A stretch of 64,000 nt of DNA from Salibacterium lacus (GCF_042684865.1 NZ_JBHUML010000003.1:310001-374000); one strand, 5' to 3'. Numbered from the stretch's first letter, positions 51,640 through 61,144 are shown. Notes: generated by a model from the letters alone, not told the origin. Translations and numbers: made by a program.

Positions 51640-52569
51640 TCACCACTGAAACAAAATACCCGTTAATGAGTAAATAATAACAGTTGAGAAAAAGACCGTC
51701 ATGTGGACCAAAGAAAAAATGAACATCGCTTTCGCCCATTTCTCTGCATCCATTTTTTTCGATCCATACATACTAAGTACCAGCCAGGTGATGCTGAGAA
51801 GCAGGGAGACAAGCATTAATCCCAGACTCAAAGTGCCGAGAAGAAAGCTGATGGCAATTAGAATGACAAGATACGCGTTCGTCTGTACATACGTGCGCTG
51901 GATACCTTTTACGACCGGCAGCATCGGCACACCCGCTGCGCGGTATTCCTCGTATTTACGGATCGAAATAGCGTAGAAATGAGGCATCTGCCATATAACC
52001 GTAATGACGAACAGCCCAAGCACAGCGGGATGTGAAATGTCCGGATATATTGCCGCCCATCCGATAAGCGGCGGCATCGCCCCGGAAATACTGCCGATCT
52101 CCGTGTTATAAACGGTCCGCCGTTTACTCCACATCGTGTAGGGAACGACATAAAAAAAGATGCCGAGAAAACCCAAAAGTGCGGCAAGCGGTGTGGCCAG
52201 AGCAAGAATACCGACCCCGGCGATACTCATCAACACGGCCAGCCATAATACGGTGCCGGCTTTGATCTCCCCGGTGACAGTCGGCCGGTTCTTCGTCCGC
52301 TCCATCATCGAATCAATATCGCGGTCATACAGATTATTGAAGGCACCTGCTGCGCCCATGACGAGAATGGATCCCGCAAAAGCGCTCAGGATGGCCGGAA
52401 GCTTCTCTATAATCCCGAGCTGATACGTATACAGCGCCAGGCTCAACCCTGCAGCCATCGGGAATAGATTTGATTTTATAATTCCTGTTTTTATTGTTTT
52501 TGACAAAATCTCTGAAAACGGCTGCTTCCCTGCTACGGAAGCTTCATTTGTCTTCTGATCTTTCCGCAT
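51640..52569 (-). CDS. ctaB: Protoheme IX farnesyltransferase (heme O synthase)
   Basis: 309 residues and about nine membrane helices. UbiA-superfamily motifs: NNLYDRDIDSMMERTKNRP (NxxxDxxxD) near residue 85 and YNTEIGSISGAMPPLIGW. Adds farnesyl to heme b to make heme O for cytochrome oxidase. ATG 52569 is used (AGAGGAT close upstream) rather than ATG 52584, which has no site. No ctaA or oxidase genes adjoin it, so it resembles the stand-alone ctaO copy of some bacilli. Confidence 0.93.
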   Translation of the reverse strand: MRKDQKTNEASVAGKQPFSEILSKTIKTGIIKSNLFPMAAGLSLALYTYQLGIIEKLPAILSAFAGSILVMGAAGAFNNLYDRDIDSMMERTKNRPTVTGEIKAGTVLWLAVLMSIAGVGILALATPLAALLGFLGIFFYVVPYTMWSKRRTVYNTEIGSISGAMPPLIGWAAIYPDISHPAVLGLFVITVIWQMPHFYAISIRKYEEYRAAGVPMLPVVKGIQRTYVQTNAYLVILIAISFLLGTLSLGLMLVSLLLSITWLVLSMYGSKKMDAEKWAKAMFIFSLVHMTVFFSTVIIYSLTGILFQW

Positions 52570-52807
52570 GATTATCCTCTTCATTTCTATAATAAATGTT
52601 ATGTTCCATTATATCAGACATACGAAACGGCACATACGAAACGGTTTGACCATTCAGCGACACATTACGGCGGATTTCAAATTTGTGACATAAACTTGCC
52701 AGTGAAAGGGTATACAATCTGAAGTCTGCAGAGTGGTTCATCATGCGGTTCACTTAATCATTTGAAACGAGCTTGTCTTCGTATCATGTGCAAAAGGGGT
52801 GTTAACT

Positions 52808-54385
52808 ATGGAAAACAAAACGAAACGATTGCAGTTCATGAACACGATTTTCTGGGTTTCGTTCCCTATTATCTTTGTTTTTGCGTTGTGGGGCGCACTC
52901 GCACCTGATGTATTGGCCGAAATGGCTGATATGGTGTACAGCTGGATAGCCGGTACATTCGGCTGGTTTTACCTTATATTTGTGTTGTTTCTCATTCTGT
53001 TTAATTTCTATATTGCGTTCAGTAAATACGGAAAAATCAGACTTGGAGGAGTGGATGCCAAGCCGCGGTATCCACTGTTCACCTGGATCGCTATGTTATT
53101 CAGCTGCGGGTTCGGCGTCAGCATCGTTTTTTGGGGCGTAGCTGAACCGATGACTCACTTTGGAACTCCTCCTCCCTTTGTATCCGGCATCGAAGCGGAA
53201 TCACCCGCCGCTGCGAGAGAGGCAATGTGGAACGCGTTCTTTAACAACGGCATCCACCAGTGGGCATCTTTCACATTCGTCGGGCTTGCGATATCGTATT
53301 TTCACTACCGGAAGGAGGAGCGCAGCCTGATCAGCGACACCATGAACGCGGTCATAGGGGACCACGGAAAAAAACCGCTCCGTCATACCATTGATATTAT
53401 TGCGGTCCTTGCAACGGTCATGGGAGTGGCGACAACGCTTGGGCTGAGTGTCATGCAGATCGGAAGCGGTCTTGGCAGCGTATTCGACCTCACGTCCGGC
53501 CGTCTGGTTCAGTTCAGCATTGTCGCAGCCATGTTCATTCTTTTTATGGTCTCCACCGTGTCCGGTCTCGACCGCGGGATTAAGTATCTGAGTAACGTGA
53601 ACCTCGGACTGGCTCTCATACTTATGGTAGCGATGCTTATTATAGGGCCCACTGGGTTTATCTTGAATGCCTTAACGACCGGCATCGGTGATTATCTGCA
53701 GAATTTTTTCCAGGCAAGTCTCCGGCTGGATCAATACACAGACAGTACCTGGGTGCAGGAGTGGCCGGTCTATTACTGGGCGTGGACCATTGCGTGGGCT
53801 CCGTTTGTCGGGATGTTTGTGGCCCGCATTTCCAAAGGGCGCACGCTGCGTGAATTCGTGCTTGGTGTTATGGTCGCGCCGCCTCTTATCGGGATCATCT
53901 GGATCGGTATTTTCGGCGGGACGGCCATCCATCTTGATCTGTTTCAGGGAACCGACATTACATCTGCCGTCGAACAGAATACATCCACCGCTCTCTTTGC
54001 GATGCTTGAGCATGTGCCGCTTGGTACCATACTTTCGGTTCTGGCTATCTGTCTGTTGTTTACGTTTCTCGTTACGTCTGCCGACTCTGCCACCTTCGTT
54101 CTCGGCATGATGACGTCAAACGGCGACGAGAATCCATCCGTCCTTCTGAAAATTATCTGGGGCACCCTGATTGCGTCCCTGGCTTTTATTCTGATTATCA
54201 GTGCCGGGTTGAACGGGCTGCAGACCGCCTCACTGGTCGGAGCATTACCGTTTTCTGTCGTCCTGTTTGTCGCCGCCATGTCGCTTCTTAAATCCATACG
54301 CAGAGACTACCGAAGGACCCGGGAGCTCGAAGAAGAAGAACGGCAGCGCCAGATTCGGGAACAGATTGAAAATCATACAGAGTAA
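52808..54385 (+). CDS. BCCT-family betaine/carnitine/choline transporter
   Basis: 525 residues, 12 membrane helices. BCCT hallmarks: WGVAEPMTHFGTPPP near residue 110, HQWASFTFVGLAISYF, the tryptophan-rich WTIAWAPFVGMFVARISKGRTLREF near 325 and SADSATFVLGMM. A C-terminal charged tail (RRTRELEEEERQRQ) resembles osmosensing tails of OpuD/BetP. ATG 52808 is used, 8 nt after AAAGGGG; a GTG three codons upstream is the alternative. Imports compatible solutes with Na+ or H+. Fits an organism exposed to salt stress. Confidence 0.93.
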   Translation: MENKTKRLQFMNTIFWVSFPIIFVFALWGALAPDVLAEMADMVYSWIAGTFGWFYLIFVLFLILFNFYIAFSKYGKIRLGGVDAKPRYPLFTWIAMLFSCGFGVSIVFWGVAEPMTHFGTPPPFVSGIEAESPAAAREAMWNAFFNNGIHQWASFTFVGLAISYFHYRKEERSLISDTMNAVIGDHGKKPLRHTIDIIAVLATVMGVATTLGLSVMQIGSGLGSVFDLTSGRLVQFSIVAAMFILFMVSTVSGLDRGIKYLSNVNLGLALILMVAMLIIGPTGFILNALTTGIGDYLQNFFQASLRLDQYTDSTWVQEWPVYYWAWTIAWAPFVGMFVARISKGRTLREFVLGVMVAPPLIGIIWIGIFGGTAIHLDLFQGTDITSAVEQNTSTALFAMLEHVPLGTILSVLAICLLFTFLVTSADSATFVLGMMTSNGDENPSVLLKIIWGTLIASLAFILIISAGLNGLQTASLVGALPFSVVLFVAAMSLLKSIRRDYRRTRELEEEERQRQIREQIENHTE

Positions 54386-54449
54386 GAAGCAGGAGCCGCG
54401 CGTACAGTGCGTGGCTCTTGCTTTTACTATGTATTTTAGTCCCGGCAGG

Positions 54450-54600
54450 CGTTCATGATTGCGTTTGGGTCTTTATTTTTCCTTCAAACGTTGTTATGAA
54501 ATGCACCGGGTTGCGTTTGATCGGGGCTCGGCAGCCGCAAACTGTCTTATGGACCGTTCATAATTACGTTCAGGGGACTCTATACACATCAATCGTCGTT
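54450..54600 (+). repeat. Interspersed GTTGCGTTT repeat (copy 2 of 4)
   Basis: Blocks in order: ATTGCGTTTG, AAACGTTGTTATGAAA, GGGTTGCGTTTGATCGG, GGCAGCCGCAAACTG, TCTTATGGACC, ATTACGTT. Core 54508-54553 is near identical to copies 3 and 4. Fills the gap between the BCCT and NERD genes. Confidence 0.75.
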
Positions 54601-54667
54601 TAGACGCCGGGACTTGCTTTTTCTTCCATCTTTCCCTATGATATAAGAAATCGAAAGGGAGTGACCT

Positions 54668-55570
54668 ATGATTAAAAAGAAGCGCCGCCCATCCCCCGAA
54701 CTCCAACTGTTTCGCAGCCTGAACCTCCGCTCTTCCCTTCCCCCGAAAGAAAAGCAGTATTACCACCATCTTGAAAAAGGATTCGAGGGAGAAATGCAAT
54801 TCGACGATTGGGCGTCCACGCTCAACCCACAACCGGTAATGATTCATGATATCTCGTTTGAAATCAGTCACACCTACTGCCAGCTGGATTCGTTATGGAT
54901 CACCCCTCAAGGCATCTATCTTTTTGAGGTGAAACAGTACGAAGGAGATTTTTATGTAAAAGATGATTCATGGTTTACCCTGTACGGAAAAGAAATCAAA
55001 AGCCCTCTCCTGCAGCTGAGAAAAAACGAGTCACTGCTCCGCCAGCTCATGCAGCAGCTGCAGTGGGACGTGCCGGTTCACGCCTTTCTGATTTTCATGA
55101 ATCCCCTTTTCACGCTCTACCATGCTTCTCCTGATATGCCTATTCTTTTCCCTTCCCAGATAGAGAGATTTCGCCAGAATTGGAAACGCGACTCGCTGCC
55201 TTCCGGAGAGAAAGAGGAAGGCAGGACGGCACTTCTCCTCGAACGCGGGACGACCATCCCCTTTCCTTCGCGGACACCGCCCTATACTTTCACCGACCTG
55301 CAAAAAGGAATCCTATGCGCGGAGTGCTTTTCTTTTATGAAAAAAGAGAAAAGAATGCTGATTTGCCCGGGGTGTCAAACCGCTGTCAGCAGGGATCAAG
55401 GTGTGCTGCAGAGCATAGAGGAATTCAGGCGCCTTTTTCCCGATGAGAAGCTCACCACCAATACCATCATCGAATGGTGCGGAGGCGGCCTGCCTCCGAG
55501 GTCGGTAAGGAGGATTCTGACCACGAACTTCCAAATCAGAGGGAGAGGGAAGCATGCTTATTACCAGTGA
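54668..55570 (+). CDS. NERD-domain protein with C-terminal zinc ribbon
   Basis: 300 residues. The nuclease-related domain (residues about 35-150) shows the NERD pattern: GFEGEMQFDDW, then YCQLDSLWITPQGIYLFEVKQYEG, with Asp and Glu-x-Lys of the restriction-endonuclease-like fold. The C-terminal CAECF-x8-ICPGC has four Cys for zinc. Good site AAGGGAGTG upstream. NERD proteins are thought to process DNA; many occur in plasmid or defence settings. Here it lies between repeat copies, with no partner gene. ATG at 54668. Confidence 0.85.
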   Translation: MIKKKRRPSPELQLFRSLNLRSSLPPKEKQYYHHLEKGFEGEMQFDDWASTLNPQPVMIHDISFEISHTYCQLDSLWITPQGIYLFEVKQYEGDFYVKDDSWFTLYGKEIKSPLLQLRKNESLLRQLMQQLQWDVPVHAFLIFMNPLFTLYHASPDMPILFPSQIERFRQNWKRDSLPSGEKEEGRTALLLERGTTIPFPSRTPPYTFTDLQKGILCAECFSFMKKEKRMLICPGCQTAVSRDQGVLQSIEEFRRLFPDEKLTTNTIIEWCGGGLPPRSVRRILTTNFQIRGRGKHAYYQ

Positions 55571-55620
55571 CCAGCGTTTTTGTTGGAATGGCTCTTCAAA
55601 CGGCACCTCCATCTTCCCCC

Positions 55621-55812
55621 AGTTGCGTTTACAACGTCTCCGCGTGCCCTAAACGTCGTTAGAAAACGCGCCGGGTTGCGTTTGATCGGAGCTCGGCAGC
55701 CGCAAACTGTCTTATGGATCACCCTTGATTACGTTTATGCTCCTTGTCCCACCCGTTTTGGCCGTAGCTGATTGACGCTCACATTCCGGCACGCGGACTC
55801 AAAAAATCCGTA
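55621..55812 (+). repeat. Interspersed GTTGCGTTT repeat (copy 3), left unit of a tandem pair
   Basis: AGTTGCGTTT, AAACGTCGTTAG, core 55673-55717 (GGGTTGCGTTTGATCGG to CTTATGGA), CCCACCCGTTTTGGCCG, GACGCTCAC, GCACGCGGACTC and AAAAAATCCG. All of these recur in order about 235 nt later. Confidence 0.82.
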
Positions 55813-55855
55813 TCACCCGGCGCAGCATCATGTGGTCCGGATTATTTTTTCCTCC

Positions 55856-56040
55856 AGTTGCGTTTGCACCCCTTCTGCACCCTCTAAACGTCGTTAGGAA
55901 ACGCGCCGGGTTGCGTTTGATCGGAGCTCGGCAGCCGCAAACTGTCTTATGGACCACCCTTAATTACGTTTATGCACCAGTTCCCACCCGTTTTGGCCGC
56001 AGGACGCTCACAAACCAGCACGCGGACTCAAAAAATCCGG
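55856..56040 (+). repeat. Interspersed GTTGCGTTT repeat (copy 4), right unit of a tandem pair
   Basis: Same blocks as the left unit. It ends in the bdbDC terminator, while the left unit ends in a degenerate version of that terminator (AAAAAATCCG followed by TCCGGATTATTTTTT). Confidence 0.82.
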
Positions 56041-56061
56041 ATGACACGGCGTCATCCGGAT
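56029..56061 (-). terminator. Terminator of bdbDC
   Basis: Perfect 11-bp stem ATCCGGATGAC/GTCATCCGGAT, loop of 5, followed on the minus strand by six T. Confidence 0.9.
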
Positions 56062-56067
56062 GTTTCA

Positions 56068-56490
56068 TCAGTCCTGCTTCCACTTAGCAAGCAGTGACAA
56101 CAGGATAGTGATAAGTAGAAAGCCCATCAAAGCAAGAAAGGGAATGGTGATAAAGCCTAATAGATTGATATACTGCCCCTGACACGGAACCCCCTGGGCG
56201 CACGGTTCCACGGGAGCGAACCCGGGAACTTTCTGCATCAGGTAATGGTACACCGAAACCAGACCGCCGACCACTGGCAGAGGAAGCACGTACCGGATGA
56301 TACGGGGATTATTATCAAAAGCTGCGATGCCGAGCACTATCACAAGTGGATACATCAGAATACGCTGGTACCAGCAGAGTTTGCACGGTTCAAAACCAAG
56401 CACCCCGCTGAAATACAAACTCCCGAAAACAGCTGCTGCCGACATCAGCCATGCAGCATACAATCCGTAGGATACGACGAACTTTCTCAT
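56068..56490 (-). CDS. bdbC: Thiol-disulfide oxidoreductase, DsbB-like
   Basis: 140 residues, four membrane helices. Redox pairs Cys36-Cys39 (CKLC) and Cys97-Cys103 (CAQGVPC) match DsbB/BdbC. Reoxidises BdbD and passes electrons to quinone. Start overlaps bdbD by 4 nt (ATGA type). Perfect terminator downstream. Confidence 0.93.
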   Translation of the reverse strand: MRKFVVSYGLYAAWLMSAAAVFGSLYFSGVLGFEPCKLCWYQRILMYPLVIVLGIAAFDNNPRIIRYVLPLPVVGGLVSVYHYLMQKVPGFAPVEPCAQGVPCQGQYINLLGFITIPFLALMGFLLITILLSLLAKWKQD

Positions 56491-57149
56491 GACTCCTGAT
56501 TCAGCTCCTCTTCAACCGCCGCCTGAACAGCCTCCCAGTCAAGTGGATCTTCAATGAGCGTTCCATTCACCAGAATACTCGGGGTAAATTGAATATTATA
56601 CTCATCTACAAGTGATTCGTCAGTACTCACCTGTTCTTCATACGTCCCCTGCTGCACGTCCTCTGCCACCTGTTCCGCGGCCGGCGCTCCGTCCACCTGC
56701 GCGGCCATATCCCCAAGCGAATCCGGGGTGACCCATACTTCATCCTGCGACTGACCGCCCGGATGGTTTTCAAAAATGGTCTGATGATACGACCAGAACG
56801 CCTCCGGACTGCGGTCCCATACCGATTCCGAAGCCAGTGCCGCAAGCCTTGACTTCTCGCCGTGGAACAGAGTATTCACATAAGTAAACGAGACATCGCC
56901 GCTGTTAATATAGTTTTCCTGAAGTTTTGGAAACACCGTCTGACTCCATGATTTGCACGCCGGGCACTTATAGTCGCCGAATTCCACCACCTGCACCGTC
57001 GCATCTTCTTCTCCCATCACCGGCTGATTATCCAGTTCCAGCTTCGAGCCTGCCTGATTTCCCGTCGGGTTGTCCGGTCTCGTAATCAGAAAAACACCCA
57101 TCGCCACAAATACCACGGCCGTCACAATGACAAGAATTTTAGATTTCAT
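56487..57149 (-). CDS. bdbD: Thiol-disulfide oxidoreductase, DsbA-like
   Basis: 220 residues. N-terminal membrane anchor (ILVIVTAVVFVAMGVFLI), then a thioredoxin fold with DsbA insertion. Active site CPAC at 62-65 in GDYKCPACKSW. The cis-Pro region is FTPSILVNG. Introduces disulfides in exported proteins with BdbC. First gene of the pair. Confidence 0.93.
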   Translation of the reverse strand: MKSKILVIVTAVVFVAMGVFLITRPDNPTGNQAGSKLELDNQPVMGEEDATVQVVEFGDYKCPACKSWSQTVFPKLQENYINSGDVSFTYVNTLFHGEKSRLAALASESVWDRSPEAFWSYHQTIFENHPGGQSQDEVWVTPDSLGDMAAQVDGAPAAEQVAEDVQQGTYEEQVSTDESLVDEYNIQFTPSILVNGTLIEDPLDWEAVQAAVEEELNQES

Positions 57150-57282
57150 ACGTTCTGCCTCTCTTTCGTTCTGTTACAGATACTCCTTTCATTTTACACG
57201 AAAACAAGCATCCTAGCTGTGACAGAACACCAAAAACAGGGAAACTGTTCTTTTTTAAGAAACAGGGCAGCCAACACGCATA

Positions 57283-57792
57283 TTAATCGGGAGATTCTCC
57301 GCCGGTTTTCATATCCTGTTCCGTCTCCTGCCCCATCCCTTTTAAAAAGGTAAGAAGCAGCGTGACCGCCCGGTTGACTTCCGGGTCTTTTAAGGATTTC
57401 ACAAGATCCACGTAGCCGGTCTTTTCTTCGGTGTCACCGGCTTCCCCAACGCGGCGTAATCCTTCATTCACTTTAAGCAGCAGCGGCTCCATTTTTTCCA
57501 CATCGAGCTTGCCGGCCACACCCATCAGCAGGAGAAGATGGCGGATCGCTTTTGTATTTTCTTCATTGTTCATCGTCTCCGCAAGGACTTGCAGCACTTT
57601 GTCCCCATCGGCAAACAGACCATGCAAAAGCGATATCACGCCGCGGTCATCTGCGTGCTTCAAGGTCGACAAGGATTTCAGAATAACTTCTTTATTATCA
57701 ATCAAAGCATCTTCGATATCACGAAGGTCCTGTGCCCGCTGCTCTTCTTCCGATGGCTCCTGTTTTTTGATATGCTGGATTTTTTCAGCCAT
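57283..57792 (-). CDS. yrhD: DUF1641 protein, formate dehydrogenase accessory
   Basis: 169 residues, acidic and helical. GVAGKLDVEKMEPLLLKVNEGLRRVGE and YVDLVKSLKDPEVNRAVTLLLTFLKGMG match DUF1641. One nucleotide separates it from the FDH gene, as in B. subtilis yrhD-yrhE. Proposed helper or small subunit of formate dehydrogenase; mechanism unknown. Confidence 0.88.
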   Translation of the reverse strand: MAEKIQHIKKQEPSEEEQRAQDLRDIEDALIDNKEVILKSLSTLKHADDRGVISLLHGLFADGDKVLQVLAETMNNEENTKAIRHLLLLMGVAGKLDVEKMEPLLLKVNEGLRRVGEAGDTEEKTGYVDLVKSLKDPEVNRAVTLLLTFLKGMGQETEQDMKTGGESPD

Positions 57793-57793
57793 G

Positions 57794-60739
57794 TTAACGA
57801 CCCTCTCCTTTCACTACGTCCCCGGGAAAGATGTAATCACTTCGCTGCCATTTTTTCTCCACCTGGACACCGATCTGCGGCTGCGGATTCCCGAAACGGT
57901 GATTAATTTTCGGGAGCGGGGAGTCCCCTTTCTCCTCCAGCACTTCCATTCGTACCCGCACCTCTTTATACGCCGGGGTGTCTGTATCTTTATCCGCATA
58001 GCTGCTGGTGAGGCGGTTGACCGCTCCATCCCCGTCGTCATTCAGCGGAATATAAATCTCTTTTTTCTGAACCCGTTCTGTTACCAGACACGGCAGTTTC
58101 ACTGCGCCGTACGGGGAAACCAGACGTACGGACGTGCCGTCACTCAATCCGCGTTCCTCCGCAAGCTGCGGGGAGACTTCCACAAACGCGCGCGGTGTCC
58201 CGCGTGTAATTCCTTCCGACTGATAGGTCATATTTCCTTCATGGAAATGTTCCAGCAGACGTCCGTTATTCACCTGCAGGTCATACTCTTCCTCATATTG
58301 TACCGGTTCGGTCCATTCGACCGGATAGAGACGGGCGCGTCCGTCGTCAAACGGAAACCGGTCGGCAAACAGCATCGGTTCATCGGTACCATCTGCGTGA
58401 ACCGGCCACTGCAGGCTCTTGTATCCTTCAAGCTTTTCATACGTGACACCCGCAAAAAGTGGTGTTAATGAGGCCGCTTCAGCCATAATCTCCGATGGGT
58501 GATTGTACTTCCAGCCGGCATCCAGCTGATTTGCGATATCCATGATAATTTTCCAGTCCGGACGGGAATCGCCAAGCGGCTCCAGCGCCTGATACAACCG
58601 CTGAATCCGCCGTTCTGTATTTGTGAACGTGCCGTCTTTCTCAAGGCTCGGACTTGCCGGAAGGACAACGTCAGCAAACTGGGCTGTGGTAGTGAGAAAC
58701 AAATCCTGAACGACGAAAAAGTCCAGTTTTTCAAACGCCCCGTGCACGTAGTTGATATTGGAATCAACAATCCCCATATCCTCGCCTTTGAGATACATCG
58801 ACTTTAACTTTCCTTCATGAATGGCCTCCACCATTTCATGGTTGTTCAATCCTTTTTCTTTCGGAATCTCTGCCTCCCAGGCCTCTTCAAAACGATTTCT
58901 CACCTCATCATCACTGACAAACTGATAGCCCGGGAAACGGTCCGGCATGCTGCCGAAATCACTGGCCCCCTGTACATTGTTATGGCCGCGGAGTGGATAG
59001 GCACCGGTGCCGGGACGACCGTAATTACCGGTAATAAGAAGGAGATTGGAGATAGCTGTGCTGGTATCGCTTCCTCCCTGGTGCTGGGTAACACCCATTG
59101 CCCAGAGGATACAGACACTGCCGGCTTCATGAATCATTTTTGCGGTACGAATTAAATCGTCCTGAGATACGCCGGTCATTTCTTCGGCATACTCCATCGT
59201 GTAGGGGGCGAGCGTTTCTTTATAATGTTCCACTCCGTTCACGTTCTCCTCCAGGAAGGACTCAGCTTCCCAGCCCTGATCCACGATATATTTAGTCACT
59301 GCAGAAAGCCAGATCAAGTCTGTTCCGGATTCCGGACGGATAAACAAGTCCGACCGCTGCGCCATTTCATGTTTGCGGAGATCGGAGACAATAAGCTTTT
59401 GAGCGTGGAGTTTATGGGAGCTTTTCACCCTTGTAGAAAGGACCGGATGGGATTCGGATGTATTCGAACCTACAGTAATGATAAGCTCACTCTGTTGAAT
59501 GTCGGTAATGGAACCGGAATCGCCTCCGTAGCCGACGGTGCGGAACAGCCCCATGGTGGCCGGACTCTGGCAGTAACGGGAGCAGTTGTCGATATTGTTC
59601 GTACCAATCACTCCCCGCGCCAGCTTCTGCATGACGTACGATTCTTCATTCGTGCATTTGGAGGAACTGATAAAACTGAGTGCATCCGCTCCGTGTTCCT
59701 CCTTGATGCCGGTGAATTTCCGTTTAATAAGATCCAGGGCTTCGGCCCATTCTGCCTCCCGGAACATCTGTCCTTCCCTGATTAATGGCTTTGTAAGACG
59801 TTCTTCACTATTTACAAAATCCCAGCCGAACTTCCCTTTTACACATGTGGAAATCCCGTTGGCCGGAGCCTCCTGCTGCGGTTCGATTTTTAATATGTCA
59901 CGTCCCTTCGTCCAGACGTCAAAGCTGCAGCCGACCCCGCAGTACGTACAGACCGTCTTTGTCTTATCAATACGGCTGTCCCGCATCGAGGCTTCCATAT
60001 CCGATACGGCGAGAATCGAGCTGTATCCGGTTTCCACCCCTTTTGTGATATCAATAAGCGGCCGAAGGGTGTCTTCATTCATGCCGGTCATGTACCCGGC
60101 TTCTCCTTCCATTCCGGTTTCCATCATCGCGTTGCACGGACATACTGTGGAACAGTGGCCGCACGACACACAGGAAGATTCCTCAATCGGCACATCGTTA
60201 TCCCAGATCACACGCGGACGTTCCCGCTCCCAGTCGATCGTCAGCGTTTCAGTGACCTGCACGTCCTGACAGGCCTCCACACAGCGTCCACACAAAATAC
60301 ACTGATCCGGGTCATACCGGTAAAAACTGTTTCGGTCTTTGTCGTAAGGTTTGGGTTCAAACGGTACGCTCTGATGCTCGATTTTCATTTCTTTTACGGC
60401 ATTGTGGATTTCACAATTTCCATTGTTGTAATCGCAGACCGTACAGTACAGCTCATGGTTGTAAAGAATCCGGTCCATCGCCACCTTCTGCGCGTCCTTC
60501 ACTTCGCTGGATACCGTATTGAATTCATCTCCCTGGTCCACATTGGAAGAACAGGCACGAACCAGCTCCCCGTTTTTTTCCACGATACAGGTGTCACATG
60601 TTTCAATCGCCCCAAGGCTTGGGTGATAACAAACGGAAGGAACCTGCTGATCCTCGTCTGTTAAAACATTCAACGCTGAAACATTCTCATCCACTGTTAC
60701 CTCTTTTCCGTTGATTTTTACTTCCATTTTACCTGCCAA
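57794..60739 (-). CDS. yrhE: Formate dehydrogenase, molybdopterin catalytic subunit with N-terminal Fe-S domains
   Basis: About 981 residues. Order: a [2Fe-2S] domain (Cys in PSVC, CDTC, AC; residues 37-63), a NuoG-like His-Cys cluster (YCTVCDYNNGNC), two 4Fe-4S ferredoxin motifs (CILCGRCVEAC and CVSCGHCSTVCPC, residues 147-202), then the Mo-bisPGD part opening with CTYCGVGC near 264. NIDNCSRYCQSP holds the catalytic residue as Cys, not selenocysteine. TTG 60739 is preferred (AAAGGAG 8 nt upstream); ATG 60727 is the alternative. Oxidises formate to CO2; electron acceptor unclear. Needs FdhD from the divergent operon. Confidence 0.94.
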   Translation of the reverse strand: MAGKMEVKINGKEVTVDENVSALNVLTDEDQQVPSVCYHPSLGAIETCDTCIVEKNGELVRACSSNVDQGDEFNTVSSEVKDAQKVAMDRILYNHELYCTVCDYNNGNCEIHNAVKEMKIEHQSVPFEPKPYDKDRNSFYRYDPDQCILCGRCVEACQDVQVTETLTIDWERERPRVIWDNDVPIEESSCVSCGHCSTVCPCNAMMETGMEGEAGYMTGMNEDTLRPLIDITKGVETGYSSILAVSDMEASMRDSRIDKTKTVCTYCGVGCSFDVWTKGRDILKIEPQQEAPANGISTCVKGKFGWDFVNSEERLTKPLIREGQMFREAEWAEALDLIKRKFTGIKEEHGADALSFISSSKCTNEESYVMQKLARGVIGTNNIDNCSRYCQSPATMGLFRTVGYGGDSGSITDIQQSELIITVGSNTSESHPVLSTRVKSSHKLHAQKLIVSDLRKHEMAQRSDLFIRPESGTDLIWLSAVTKYIVDQGWEAESFLEENVNGVEHYKETLAPYTMEYAEEMTGVSQDDLIRTAKMIHEAGSVCILWAMGVTQHQGGSDTSTAISNLLLITGNYGRPGTGAYPLRGHNNVQGASDFGSMPDRFPGYQFVSDDEVRNRFEEAWEAEIPKEKGLNNHEMVEAIHEGKLKSMYLKGEDMGIVDSNINYVHGAFEKLDFFVVQDLFLTTTAQFADVVLPASPSLEKDGTFTNTERRIQRLYQALEPLGDSRPDWKIIMDIANQLDAGWKYNHPSEIMAEAASLTPLFAGVTYEKLEGYKSLQWPVHADGTDEPMLFADRFPFDDGRARLYPVEWTEPVQYEEEYDLQVNNGRLLEHFHEGNMTYQSEGITRGTPRAFVEVSPQLAEERGLSDGTSVRLVSPYGAVKLPCLVTERVQKKEIYIPLNDDGDGAVNRLTSSYADKDTDTPAYKEVRVRMEVLEEKGDSPLPKINHRFGNPQPQIGVQVEKKWQRSDYIFPGDVVKGEGR

Positions 60740-60760
60740 CCTGTCCACTCCTTTCTAATC

Positions 60761-61129
60761 TCAATATGAACGGCCGTTGAATTTCTTCTCTACATTGTCT
60801 TCAAACACAAAGATGGACATACCCACATCTTTTTCAATATCGATATCAACAAATAACTCCACAAAATTACTTCCCAGCAGTTCCTCCATTTCATACGGAC
60901 GGTGCTTCTTATATATCTCTTTTACCATCTGGGTTCTGGCTTCACGCAGCATCTGCCTTCCATCTTTTTCACTGGCGATAAATTTCTCTACCGGGGAAAG
61001 GTTGCCTTCCATCTCGCATATTGCCCAGTTTTTGCAGAATGTTGTAGTGATGTGGCTCGGCCCCTTTCCCATATGCTTTTTGCGGAACGAACGCACCAGA
61101 TTACTGAATTCAGCTTCATATTTATTCAT
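60761..61129 (-). CDS. yrhF: DUF2294 protein (YrhF-like)
   Basis: 122 residues. FRKKHMGKGPSHITTTFCKNWAICEMEGNLSPVEK and a C-terminal VDIDIEKDVGMSIFVFEDNVE are typical DUF2294. Lies between the OFA transporter and FDH genes, 15-22 nt from each. In B. subtilis a DUF2294 gene (yrhF) sits beside yrhE. Function unknown; the domain has been linked to bicarbonate/formate contexts, not proven. Confidence 0.86.
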   Translation of the reverse strand: MNKYEAEFSNLVRSFRKKHMGKGPSHITTTFCKNWAICEMEGNLSPVEKFIASEKDGRQMLREARTQMVKEIYKKHRPYEMEELLGSNFVELFVDIDIEKDVGMSIFVFEDNVEKKFNGRSY

Positions 61130-61144
61130 ACAGTTTCAGCTCTT

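Noticed and set aside
55580..56087. Two short frames sharing RLIGARQPQTVLW
   Set aside because: The shared peptide is only the translated repeat core. The same core at 54508 gives the same words, with no start site or codon preference.
57431..58468. 345-codon plus-strand frame across the DUF1641/FDH junction
   Set aside because: Antisense of two genes with a yrhD-yrhE layout; low-complexity Ser-rich translation.
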